The notes: generated by a model not told the origin, from the letters alone. Shown: positions 1 through 6,121, counted from the first letter of the stretch. The stretch: DNA of 6,364 nt from an uncultured Pseudomonadota bacterium (GCA_903910215.1 CAIVYV010000291.1:1-6364); one strand, 5' to 3'. Made by a program: numbers and translations.

Positions 1-169
1 GCAGGAACCGCAGGCGAGTCTCGGTAGTCTGATCAATGAGGGTGCGCAGGAAATGGAGTCGGCGGTATGGATGCTGCTCGTCCCAGCGGGGTTCCTCGTC
101 ACGTTGCTCACCTGTTTCAATTTCCTCGGAGACGGATTGCGCGATGCGCTCGATCCGCGTGAACGATGA
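1..169 (+). CDS. ABC importer permease, DppC/OppC family (C-terminal end only)
   Basis: This is the last 55 codons of an inner-membrane permease of the peptide/nickel ABC importer family; the reading frame enters at base 2 and the start lies upstream. The visible part has a soluble loop with LGSLINEGAQ, which matches the cytoplasmic coupling region before the last helix in DppC-type proteins. One hydrophobic membrane segment follows (about 83-127), and then the hallmark C-terminal motif FLGDGLRDALDPR. The ending LGDGLRDxLDPR is typical of DppC/OppC/GsiD, which is why the family call is firm although only a fragment is seen. Its TGA overlaps the ATG of the next ATPase gene (ATGA at 166-169), so the two genes are translationally coupled. 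The substrate (peptide, glutathione, nickel, opine or other) cannot be deduced from this end. Confidence 0.9.
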   Translation, partial: QEPQASLGSLINEGAQEMESAVWMLLVPAGFLVTLLTCFNFLGDGLRDALDPRER

Positions 170-1143
170 GTGCCGTGCTATCGATTCGCGATCTCGCCGT
201 GCGCTTCGCGACCCCGGACGGAGTGGTTCCGGCTGTTAATGAATTCTCGCTGGAACTGGCGCAGGGCGAGTGCGTTGGCATCGTCGGTGAATCCGGTGCG
301 GGCAAGAGCCAATCGTTTCTGGCCGTCATGGGATTGCTGGCCGCCAATGCGTCGGTGAGTGGCTCCGCTCGGCTCGGTACTACCGAATTACTGGGCAACG
401 ACCGCGAGGCTCTGAATGCCGTGCGCGGGTCGAAGCTCGCCATGATTTTCCAAGATCCGATGACCTCATTGACGCCGCATCTGCGGGTAGTCGATCAGAT
501 CGGCGAATCGTTGGTTCGTCACCGCGGCTTTTCGAAAGCGCAAGCGCGACAGCGCGCTCTCGAATTGTTGCAACTTGTGCAAGTGACCGATGCGGAGCGA
601 CGCCTCGATCAATATCCGCACGAGCTCTCGGGGGGTATGCGCCAGCGCGTGATGATTGCGATCGCGCTGGCCTGTGATCCCGAGGTCTTGATTGCCGATG
701 AGCCAACGACCGCGCTTGATGTGACCATCCAGGCACAGATCTTGGCGCTGCTCGCCCAGTTGAAGCGCGAACGTGGCATGTCGATGGTGCTCGTCACGCA
801 CGATCTCGGCGTCGTCGCGGGCATCGCCGATCGGGTTGTCGTCATGTACGGCGGACGGATCGTCGAGCATGGTGCCGTCAAAGATATCCTACTTACGCCG
901 CAGCATCCCTATACCCGTGCTTTGTTGGCGTCGATGCCGCGAATCGACGAAGTGGGTAACGCGCCCTTGCAGGCGATCGGCGGCCAACCGCCGAACCCAC
1001 GTATTTTGCCGAGTGGTTGTGCATTCCATCCGCGCTGTGCGTTCACTGCGGATCGTTGTGCCAGCGAGCGCCCGGCGTTGAATACGTCGGCGGGCAGAGC
1101 GGTTGCTTGTCACTTCCCCATCCGAGTCGATGCCCATGACTGA
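166..1143 (+). CDS. Peptide/nickel-type ABC importer ATPase, DppD/OppD family
   Basis: This 325-residue cytoplasmic ATPase should power the importer whose permease precedes it, pairing with the second ATPase encoded next. Visible motifs are Walker A GESGAGKS (41-48), Q-loop FQDP (95-98), signature LSGGMRQR (154-161), Walker B VLIADEP (174-180), D-loop ALD and the H-loop His212. The signature variant with Met is common in the DppD branch. The C-terminal extension of this family is present: HPYT (247-250), then four cysteines (C285, C291, C298, C315), a pattern reported to bind a [4Fe-4S] cluster in some Dpp/Opp ATPases. Length and motif order are normal and the gene looks intact. The ATG overlaps the preceding stop by 4 bases and no strong Shine-Dalgarno is seen, consistent with coupled translation. 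Family is certain; DppD, OppD and GsiA-like roles cannot be separated here. Confidence 0.95.
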   Translation: MSAVLSIRDLAVRFATPDGVVPAVNEFSLELAQGECVGIVGESGAGKSQSFLAVMGLLAANASVSGSARLGTTELLGNDREALNAVRGSKLAMIFQDPMTSLTPHLRVVDQIGESLVRHRGFSKAQARQRALELLQLVQVTDAERRLDQYPHELSGGMRQRVMIAIALACDPEVLIADEPTTALDVTIQAQILALLAQLKRERGMSMVLVTHDLGVVAGIADRVVVMYGGRIVEHGAVKDILLTPQHPYTRALLASMPRIDEVGNAPLQAIGGQPPNPRILPSGCAFHPRCAFTADRCASERPALNTSAGRAVACHFPIRVDAHD

Positions 1144-2116
1144 ACCTCTGCTACGCATCCGCAACCTGCGGGTGTGGTTCCCTGTGGGTGCTGCACTGTT
1201 CGGCAAGCCGGCTCAACTGCGCGCTGTCGACGGTGTCGATTTCGATCTGCAAGCCGGCGAAGCCTTGGGGATCGTCGGTGAATCCGGGTGTGGCAAATCG
1301 ACTCTCGCACGCGCGATTCTTCGCTTGGTGCCGAGTACGGCAGGTCAGATCGTCTGGATGGGACAGTCCATCGAAGGCTGGTCGACTCGTCAGGTTCGGC
1401 CACTTCGTCGCGATCTGCAAATCGTCTTTCAGGATCCTCTGGCGAGTCTCGATCCTCGTATGACGGTGGGTGAGATCGTGGCCGAGCCGCTGCGCGTGCA
1501 TGCACCCGAGCTCTCGCGAGCAGAGCGTCGCGAACGCGTGGCCGACATTCTGCGTCGAGTGGGTTTGTCGCCCGATGTGATCAATCGCTACCCGCACGAA
1601 TTCAGTGGTGGTCAGTGTCAGCGCATCGGTATTGCGCGCGCGATGGTACTACGACCGAAATTGTTGGTCTGTGACGAACCTGTCAGTGCGCTCGACGTTT
1701 CGATCCAAGCTCAGATCGTCAATTTGCTGCAAGACCTCAAGCGCGATTTCGGGATGAGTATTCTGTTTGTCAGTCACAACCTCGCGGTCGTACGCAAGTT
1801 GTGCGAGCGAGTGCTCGTGCTCTATCTCGGCAAACCGATGGAGCTCGCGCCGACCGAGATGCTGTATTCCGATCCGCGCCATCCGTATACCCGCGGATTG
1901 CTTGCGGCGGTTCCAATCCCTGATCCTGCCGTTCAGCCATTGCGGCTTGGCACGGCGCTCGGAGGAGAGTTGCCTTCGCCGTTGTCACCGCCCTCGGGCT
2001 GCGTGTTTCGCACGCGCTGTCCGATGGCGGAGCCGCAGTGTGCCGCGACGGCCCCCACATTCGACGAAGTCAGCGATGCGCATCGGGTCGCTTGCTGGCG
2101 TTGGCGAGAGAAATGA
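1136..2116 (+). CDS. Peptide/nickel-type ABC importer ATPase, DppF/OppF family
   Basis: This is the partner ATPase of the importer, 326 residues from the ATG at 1136, a start that overlaps the preceding gene by 8 bases. An ATG two codons earlier (1130) and a TTG at 1103 are in frame, but the chosen start gives the usual short lead MTEPLLRIRNL into the first strand. Visible motifs are Walker A GESGCGKS (48-55), Q-loop FQDP (98-101), signature FSGGQCQR (156-163), Walker B LLVCDEP (176-182), SALD, and H-loop His214 followed by Asn. The family C-terminal region has HPYT (249-252) and four cysteines (C289, C295, C302, C320). Phe at the start of the signature is typical of DppF/OppF. The Cys at 161, where Arg is usual, is a small oddity. 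The two ATPases should form the heterodimer that drives the permease pair. Confidence 0.95.
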   Translation: MTEPLLRIRNLRVWFPVGAALFGKPAQLRAVDGVDFDLQAGEALGIVGESGCGKSTLARAILRLVPSTAGQIVWMGQSIEGWSTRQVRPLRRDLQIVFQDPLASLDPRMTVGEIVAEPLRVHAPELSRAERRERVADILRRVGLSPDVINRYPHEFSGGQCQRIGIARAMVLRPKLLVCDEPVSALDVSIQAQIVNLLQDLKRDFGMSILFVSHNLAVVRKLCERVLVLYLGKPMELAPTEMLYSDPRHPYTRGLLAAVPIPDPAVQPLRLGTALGGELPSPLSPPSGCVFRTRCPMAEPQCAATAPTFDEVSDAHRVACWRWREK

Positions 2117-2130
2117 CGGTAGTCGCTCGT

Positions 2131-2135
2131 AGGAG
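2131..2135 (+). promoter_or_regulatory. Shine-Dalgarno AGGAG for the SDR gene
   Basis: AGGAG stands 7 bases before the in-frame TTG at 2143 and only 2 bases before an out-of-frame ATG at 2138. The spacing favours TTG 2143 as the SDR start over the upstream in-frame ATG at 2113, which has only a weak GAGAG before it. Confidence 0.6.
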
Positions 2136-2142
2136 TCATGAA

Positions 2143-2973
2143 TTGAAACGATTGGAAGGCAAAGTCGCGCTGGTGACGGGAGCTGGCAGACGCAAGGGTT
2201 TGGGCGAAGCTATTTGTCAGCGCTTGGCGAGCGAGGGTGCCAAGGTCGTCGTGACGGACCTCGGCGTTCCGGCCGCGGATCTGCCGGCGGATCGCATAGG
2301 CACCCGCAGTGAACTCGATGAGGTCGTTGCGCAGATACGCGCAACGGGCGGTGAGGCTTCGGCTTGTTTGCTCGATGTTCGTAACGAGTTGCAGGTTCAG
2401 GAGGCGGTTGCGTTCGCTAAGTCGACCTACGGTGGTCTCGATATTTTGGTGAACAATGCTGGGGTCGGTTATCTCATGGCGCCCTTCACCGAGATGCCGC
2501 TCGAGCGTTGGGATCTCGTGCTCGGCGTCAATCTGACCGGCGCTTTTCTCTGCAGCAAACACGCGGCGCAAGCGATGATCGAGCAGGGCAGGGGCGGGCG
2601 CATCATCAACATTGCGAGCGTAGCGGCCAAATCCGGTTCGATGTATCTGTCCGCCTACGCGGCATCCAAGCACGGCATGATCGGCTTCACGCGCAGCGCG
2701 GCGTTGGAGCTAGGGCTTCACAAGATCACGGTGAATGCAATCTGCCCGAACCATGTAACGACGGGGCTGGGAAGCGTGCAGAACGCTCTGCGTGCCGAGC
2801 AGCGAGGTCAGACCATCGATGAGTATTTGACGGAGATGCGCTCGCGTATTCCGCTTGGGCGTGTCGGTCTCGCCGAAGATACCGCCAAGGCCTGTGCATT
2901 TCTTTGCTCGGCCGAAGCAGATTACATCACGGCCGAGGCGATGAACGTGTCGGGCGGTCAGGAGGTCCATTAA
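2143..2973 (+). CDS. Short-chain dehydrogenase/reductase (SDR), classical type
   Basis: This is an NAD(P)-dependent oxidoreductase of the classical SDR family, 276 residues from TTG 2143. Translation from ATG 2113, which overlaps the previous stop, would add 10 residues. The TTG start is preferred for its AGGAG and because MKRLEGKVALVTGAG is the usual SDR beginning. The Rossmann glycine motif TGAGRRKGLG (12-21) is two residues longer than the common TGxxxGxG. Asp39 after the second strand suggests NAD(H) preference. NNAG is at 104-107 and the catalytic set is Asn130, Ser159, Tyr172 and Lys176 (YAASK). About 15 extra residues after the second strand (41-58) make it longer than the usual 250. 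The motif that is often PG after the sixth strand reads PNHVTT here. It follows the ABC genes directly and precedes a GST gene by one base, so it is probably co-transcribed. The substrate alcohol or ketone is unknown. Confidence 0.92.
   Translation: MKRLEGKVALVTGAGRRKGLGEAICQRLASEGAKVVVTDLGVPAADLPADRIGTRSELDEVVAQIRATGGEASACLLDVRNELQVQEAVAFAKSTYGGLDILVNNAGVGYLMAPFTEMPLERWDLVLGVNLTGAFLCSKHAAQAMIEQGRGGRIINIASVAAKSGSMYLSAYAASKHGMIGFTRSAALELGLHKITVNAICPNHVTTGLGSVQNALRAEQRGQTIDEYLTEMRSRIPLGRVGLAEDTAKACAFLCSAEADYITAEAMNVSGGQEVH
2960..2966 (+). promoter_or_regulatory. Strong Shine-Dalgarno AGGAGGT for the GST-fold gene
   Basis: A full AGGAGGT lies inside the last codons of the SDR gene, 8 bases before the ATG at 2975. 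It fixes that start, allows re-initiation independent of the SDR stop, and is the strongest ribosome binding site in the window. Confidence 0.8.
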
Positions 2974-2974
2974 C

Positions 2975-3610
2975 ATGAAGCTGCTCTACACGCCGATCAA
3001 GGGTTACGTCCACACGGTTGAGGCCTTGATCAACTACGCTGGGTTGCACGATCAGATCGAAGCAGTGGCGACCAAGCCGTTTGAGGTTGACACTCCGCTT
3101 GCGAACGTCAATCCGCTCGGCAAGGTGCCGACACTGCTACTCGATTCGGGTGAGTACCTCGCCGGTGGCCCGGTCATCTATGAATATCTCGACTCGCTCC
3201 ATCGTCGGCGCAAGCTGTATCCGTCGAAAGGGCCGCAGCGTTGGACCACCCTGCGCCAAGCTTGGATGGCCGATGGACTCTTCGACACTTTCGTATTGCT
3301 GATCATCGAGTCTTGGTTGCCGCAGGATCAGCAGAGGGTGGCTTATATTGATCGTTGCTGGCGCAAGATCATCGCCATCCTCGATCAGATGGAAAGGGAT
3401 GTGCCGGGCTACGGCAAGCTCGACATTGGCCAGATGCGCGGCGTCGGTGCCGTGCAGTTCCTGCGTTTGAAGATGCCACAAGTGGCAGCGGCGATCCCGA
3501 GTCTCGATGCCAAGTTCGATCCGCTGATCGATCGACCGGCACTGACCGCTTGGTACAAGCCGATGTCGCGCAAGAAATTGTTTCGTGAACCGCTGATTCG
3601 ACTGGAGTAA
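2975..3610 (+). CDS. GST-fold protein with degenerate glutathione-binding motif
   Basis: This 211-residue soluble protein has the two-part GST layout: a thioredoxin-fold half (1-75) and an all-helical half (about 85-205). The N-terminal half carries NPLGKVP (46-52) with the cis-proline Pro52, and the helix motif VIYEYLD (67-73). The overall pattern resembles small bacterial GSTs such as YibF. Two expected features are missing. The E/D-S pair that binds the glutamyl part of glutathione, before the third helix, is replaced by Gly64-Gly65 (LAGGPVI). The region after the first strand (YTPIKGYVHTV) offers no Ser, Cys or Tyr in the usual catalytic position, leaving only Thr6 nearby. It may therefore bind another ligand, bind glutathione weakly, or play a structural role. 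It starts one base after the SDR stop and ends 6 bases before the next gene, so it should be made with both. The GST fold is well supported; transferase activity is not. Confidence 0.85.
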   Translation: MKLLYTPIKGYVHTVEALINYAGLHDQIEAVATKPFEVDTPLANVNPLGKVPTLLLDSGEYLAGGPVIYEYLDSLHRRRKLYPSKGPQRWTTLRQAWMADGLFDTFVLLIIESWLPQDQQRVAYIDRCWRKIIAILDQMERDVPGYGKLDIGQMRGVGAVQFLRLKMPQVAAAIPSLDAKFDPLIDRPALTAWYKPMSRKKLFREPLIRLE

Positions 3611-3616
3611 GTCACC

Positions 3617-4366
3617 ATGCCCATTCCGCATCGCCGCATCAAAGGCAAGCTGCACTACACGAGCGACAAAGAAGGTCGCAAAGGCGTAGAGCGCGGTCGG
3701 GAAGACTTCACTATCACGGTGCACAGCGACGGGCGACGCACCATCCGTGCCTACACCGAGATCGACGATGCCCCGAACGTCATGCGTGACGTGACGCTCA
3801 GTCTCGATCGTGATTGGCGCCCGGAAGATTGCTTCGTGCGCTTGTCGGTCGGTGATCGGTTCGTGGGTTCAAGTTGGTTTCGATTCACCGATACCGAGGC
3901 GGAGTGCGAGGGCTACACGGTTGCCGAGGGTCGCATTTCGCAGCGCTATCCATTGCAGGGCAAGCTGGATGCCTTCGGGACCCATCCGATTCAGGCCGAT
4001 GCCTGGTTGATGAGTATCTTCGACATCACGCGTGGGCCCGGCATCGGGCTGTACACCAATGTGCTGCTCTGCTCACTCGATCATCGCGGTGCCACGGGGC
4101 CGATGATCATGCGACACCCCTTGGGAGTGCGCTTGCAGTACGTGGGTCCAGATCGCATCACCGTGGCCGCAGGCACTTTCGATGCGCTGCATTACCGCAT
4201 CATCGAAACGAGCGAGGGCGATGACACCAGCAACGAGCCGGGCAAACATCCGCCGTATGATCTTTGGTGTACGCCGGATGAGCGAATCTGTCTGCTCGCC
4301 TACGTGACGGGTTATATGCAGACCCGCTATGAGCTCACGGAATACCAGGTGTTCGAACCGCGTTAA
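3617..4366 (+). CDS. Uncharacterised beta-rich protein (possibly DUF3108-like C-terminal half)
   Basis: I do not recognise a named function for this 249-residue protein. It has no signal peptide or membrane segment, so it is probably cytoplasmic. Alternating hydrophobic and polar stretches suggest a mostly beta structure, perhaps a barrel or lipocalin-like fold able to hold a small hydrophobic ligand. Notable conserved-looking elements are HSDGRRTIRAYTEIDD (36-51), MRDVTLSLD (56-64), a WFRF segment (87-90), FGTHPIQADAW (120-130) and VAAGTFDALHYRI (173-185). YDLWC (204-208) and a closing YELTEY follow. The AGTF...HYR...YELTEY ending resembles DUF3108-type proteins, from memory only. GGAG at 3604-3607 lies 9 bases before the ATG. 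It is the last gene of the forward run behind the importer, SDR and GST, so a part in handling the same substrate is an inference from position. It looks intact and its codon use is like its neighbours. Confidence 0.8.
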   Translation: MPIPHRRIKGKLHYTSDKEGRKGVERGREDFTITVHSDGRRTIRAYTEIDDAPNVMRDVTLSLDRDWRPEDCFVRLSVGDRFVGSSWFRFTDTEAECEGYTVAEGRISQRYPLQGKLDAFGTHPIQADAWLMSIFDITRGPGIGLYTNVLLCSLDHRGATGPMIMRHPLGVRLQYVGPDRITVAAGTFDALHYRIIETSEGDDTSNEPGKHPPYDLWCTPDERICLLAYVTGYMQTRYELTEYQVFEPR

Positions 4367-4370
4367 CGCG
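4359..4370. repeat. 12-base palindrome holding both convergent stop codons
   Basis: CGCGTTAACGCG reads the same on both strands. The central TTAA gives TAA at 4364-4366 for the forward gene and TAA (TTA on the plus strand, 4363-4365) for the reverse VOC gene. There is no loop and no T-run, so it is not a standard terminator. It may be a chance result of the tight convergence or a protein site. Confidence 0.7.
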
Positions 4371-5262
4371 ATTCGCGCTCGATCAACTCAATCCATTCGC
4401 CGGCGGCACCCACCACGACACCGACGCGCCGTCCCGAATAGGGCGGCTCGCTGCGCAGACGCGGTGGTGATCGCCAGGCGAGCTTCGTCGAGTCCAGCGA
4501 GTCGACGAGGAAGCTCACCATCGCCATCCCAGCAGGTAGGTCACCCGTCGGTGCAACCCGATCCGCCGTATCGCCAGGGTATTCGTCGAGCTCGAGTATG
4601 GAGGCCGGTGAAATCGGCGCCACCGCCAACTGCATTTGATAGTCAGGCGGCAGGCCACGCGCGTCATTGACGACCTGCACCGCCGATGGATAGGGCGCAA
4701 GTACCGTCATGCCAAGCGTGTCGCGATAGAAGGCGCTCATTGATGTCATCGAGCGACCGCCCACGACCGCAATAAAGGTTCGATCGACTCTGCCGGCGGC
4801 CGGCGTCTTGATGAAGGTGCCACCCTCGGGTGGAATGCGAGTGAAGTAGTTGAGTTCACCGGCTGGCCCGATCGCCTGCATGGCGATGACCTTGCCATTC
4901 GAGCCGAGTGGCGCCGGTGGCCCGACTACTCTGAAGGGTGAACCCGGCTTGCTGAAACGCTCAGCGAGATCGAACGGATCCTCGACGAGGATTTCATTGG
5001 CCGTCCAACCGGTCGAATGCATCGCCCGGTAGCCTGTGGCATGCGGGCGCTCAACCAAACGCAGCCACATCGTGGCGCCGCTCGCTGGTTGTAACAAGAC
5101 AGAGCGACTACCGGCTGCTGCGGGAGCCGCCCAGCTCGCGGCGAGATCACTGGAGACCGAGTCTTCGGCGACGATCTGGTAGTCGAGCCAGTCGACGTAC
5201 GCGCTGCGGGTGGAATCTAAATCCGCCACCACCAAGGTGACGATGAGGATGGCGCTGAGCAT
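4363..5262 (-). CDS. Two-domain VOC (glyoxalase/bleomycin-resistance fold) protein
   Basis: This 299-residue protein has two vicinal-oxygen-chelate domains in tandem. Domain 1 (about 3-142) opens with TLVVADLDST, the usual first strand and turn, and ends with GPAGELNYF (132-140). Domain 2 (about 160-297) has FIAVVGGRSM, the helix AFYRDTLGM (167-175), which is very typical of VOC proteins, and ends with GEWIELIE (288-295). VOC enzymes normally bind a metal through His/Glu residues on these strands. Here Glu136 and Glu292 can be matched, but the His expected on each first strand is not visible (Thr or Ile lies there), so metal-dependent catalysis is doubtful. The ATG at 5262 is the first usual start after an upstream in-frame stop; an AAGGA lies only one base before it, which is too close to be ideal. 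The gene converges with the unknown beta-rich gene, sharing the stop region, and diverges from yfcG. Substrate unknown; a lyase, dioxygenase or ligand-binding role is possible. Confidence 0.85.
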   Translation of the reverse strand: MLSAILIVTLVVADLDSTRSAYVDWLDYQIVAEDSVSSDLAASWAAPAAAGSRSVLLQPASGATMWLRLVERPHATGYRAMHSTGWTANEILVEDPFDLAERFSKPGSPFRVVGPPAPLGSNGKVIAMQAIGPAGELNYFTRIPPEGGTFIKTPAAGRVDRTFIAVVGGRSMTSMSAFYRDTLGMTVLAPYPSAVQVVNDARGLPPDYQMQLAVAPISPASILELDEYPGDTADRVAPTGDLPAGMAMVSFLVDSLDSTKLAWRSPPRLRSEPPYSGRRVGVVVGAAGEWIELIERESR

Positions 5263-5303
5263 GTCCTTATGTTCGAATCTCTCGATCTGAATGTCGAGTG
5301 TTT

Positions 5304-5310
5304 AGGGGGT
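5304..5310 (+). promoter_or_regulatory. Shine-Dalgarno-like AGGGGGT before the GTG start of yfcG
   Basis: This purine run ends a few bases before GTG 5314 and supports that start over ATG 5269. It lies in the 51-base divergent gap (5263-5313), in which I could not find a convincing promoter for either gene; promoters may lie inside the neighbouring coding sequences. Confidence 0.5.
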
Positions 5311-5313
5311 TTC

Positions 5314-6033
5314 GTGATCGATCTGTACTACTGGCCGACGCCTAACGGTCACAAAATTCCGATCATGCTCGAAGAGTGCGGGCTGCCGTATCGCGTCAAG
5401 CCGGTCAACATGTTGCGTGGCGAACAGTTTCGACCCGCGTTTCTCAAGATCAATCCGAACAATAAAATTCCAGCGATCGTCGATCATGATGGGCCGGGCG
5501 GCGAACCGATCAAACTCTTCGAGTCCGGTGCGATCCTCCAATACCTCGCGGAGAAGAGCGGAAAGTTCATGCCGCGCTCGAAGCGCGGTCGTTACGAAGT
5601 ATTGCAGTGGCTGACTTTCCAGGTGGCGAACGTCGGACCTATGTTTGGCCAGTGCGGGCATTTTCTCGGCTACGCACCGCGCAAGATCCGCTATGCGATG
5701 GATCGCTACCGCAATGAGACGCTGCGCTTGTATGGCGTCATGGATCGGCGCTTGGCCGATGTCGAGTACCTGGCAGGTGCGTATTCGATCGCCGATATGG
5801 CCACATGGCCGTGGGTGCGCGTGCGTTGGCTGCACAAGATCGATTTGGCCGAGTTCCCGAACGTGGCGCGCTGGTACGAAGCGATCGGTCGGCGACCGGC
5901 CGTGCAGCGCGGTGTGGCGCTGCTCGACCAGCGCGAAAAGATCGGTAACCCCGACGAGAAGGCCCGGGAGGCTTTGTTCGGCCAGAGTCAGCTGACGCAG
6001 GGTAAAGCTCGCAGAGTGGTCAGATCGCGTTGA
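5314..6033 (+). CDS. yfcG: YfcG-type glutathione transferase / disulfide-bond reductase (Nu class)
   Basis: This cytoplasmic GST-family protein of 239 residues starts at GTG 5314, where MIDLYYWPTPNGHKI aligns with the start of E. coli YfcG. An in-frame ATG at 5269 would add 15 residues that have no counterpart there. In the thioredoxin-fold half, the class motif TPNG (9-12) provides Thr9 and Asn11, which contact glutathione in Nu-class enzymes. NPNNKIPAIVDH (48-58) contains cis-Pro53, and FESGAI (69-74) contains the glutathione-binding Glu70-Ser71. The helical half keeps LQWLTFQVANVGPM (97-110), YSIADMATWPWV (157-168) and a family-like RRPAV near the end. E. coli YfcG has weak transferase activity and reduces disulfides using two bound glutathiones, and this protein has the residues for the same role. 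A basic tail of about 25 residues exceeds the E. coli length. It is divergent from the VOC gene, a fitting neighbour if both act on thiol adducts. Confidence 0.93.
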   Translation: MIDLYYWPTPNGHKIPIMLEECGLPYRVKPVNMLRGEQFRPAFLKINPNNKIPAIVDHDGPGGEPIKLFESGAILQYLAEKSGKFMPRSKRGRYEVLQWLTFQVANVGPMFGQCGHFLGYAPRKIRYAMDRYRNETLRLYGVMDRRLADVEYLAGAYSIADMATWPWVRVRWLHKIDLAEFPNVARWYEAIGRRPAVQRGVALLDQREKIGNPDEKAREALFGQSQLTQGKARRVVRSR

Positions 6034-6058
6034 TAGCCTTGCCCCATAGCCCCAATTG

Positions 6059-6078
6059 CCCGCCTCGGGGTTAATATC
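6059..6078 (+). terminator. Weak hairpin plus AT-rich tract after yfcG
   Basis: CCCG (6059-6062) and CGGG (6066-6069) can pair around a 3-base loop, and GTTAATATC follows. The stem is only 4 base pairs and the tract is not a real T-run, so termination here is only a possibility. The same TAATAT could be a -10 element, but no matching -35 is seen at normal spacing. Confidence 0.2.
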
Positions 6079-6089
6079 CGACGGAATAG

Positions 6090-6105
6090 GGGTCGAAACC
6101 GACCC
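6090..6105 (+). promoter_or_regulatory. Perfect 6-bp hairpin in the leader of the last gene
   Basis: GGGTCG (6090-6095) and CGACCC (6100-6105) form a perfect stem around the loop AAAC. The hairpin ends 7 bases before the AGGAG of the next gene. It could stabilise the leader or affect ribosome access, or, less likely, end the yfcG transcript, because no T-run follows. Confidence 0.4.
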
Positions 6106-6112
6106 GAACGCG

Positions 6113-6117
6113 AGGAG
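6113..6117 (+). promoter_or_regulatory. Shine-Dalgarno AGGAG for the last gene
   Basis: AGGAG lies 4 bases before the ATG at 6122, close but usable. It is the main support that the open frame running off the window is a real gene. Confidence 0.6.
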
Positions 6118-6121
6118 CAGC

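Noticed and set aside
2038..2142. Longer SDR start well inside the preceding ATPase gene
   Set aside because: It would add a non-SDR leader overlapping the conserved cysteine region of the ATPase; starts at 2113 or 2143 are far more plausible.
1933..2673. Minus-strand open frame of 246 codons across the ATPase/SDR junction
   Set aside because: It lies opposite two well-supported genes and its translation has no recognisable motif or good start signal.
3137..3724. Minus-strand open frame of 195 codons opposite the GST-fold gene
   Set aside because: It runs across the boundary of two forward genes with good ribosome binding sites and has no domain features.
5269..5313. ATG 5269 as the yfcG start
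   Set aside because: It adds 15 residues with no counterpart in E. coli YfcG, and an SD-like AGGGGGT precedes GTG 5314; it is kept only as an alternative.
6039..6077. Possible sigma-70 promoter with TTGCCC and TAATAT before the last gene
   Set aside because: The two TTGCCC copies (6039 and 6056) stand 27 and 10 bases from TAATAT (6072-6077), outside the normal 16-18 spacing.
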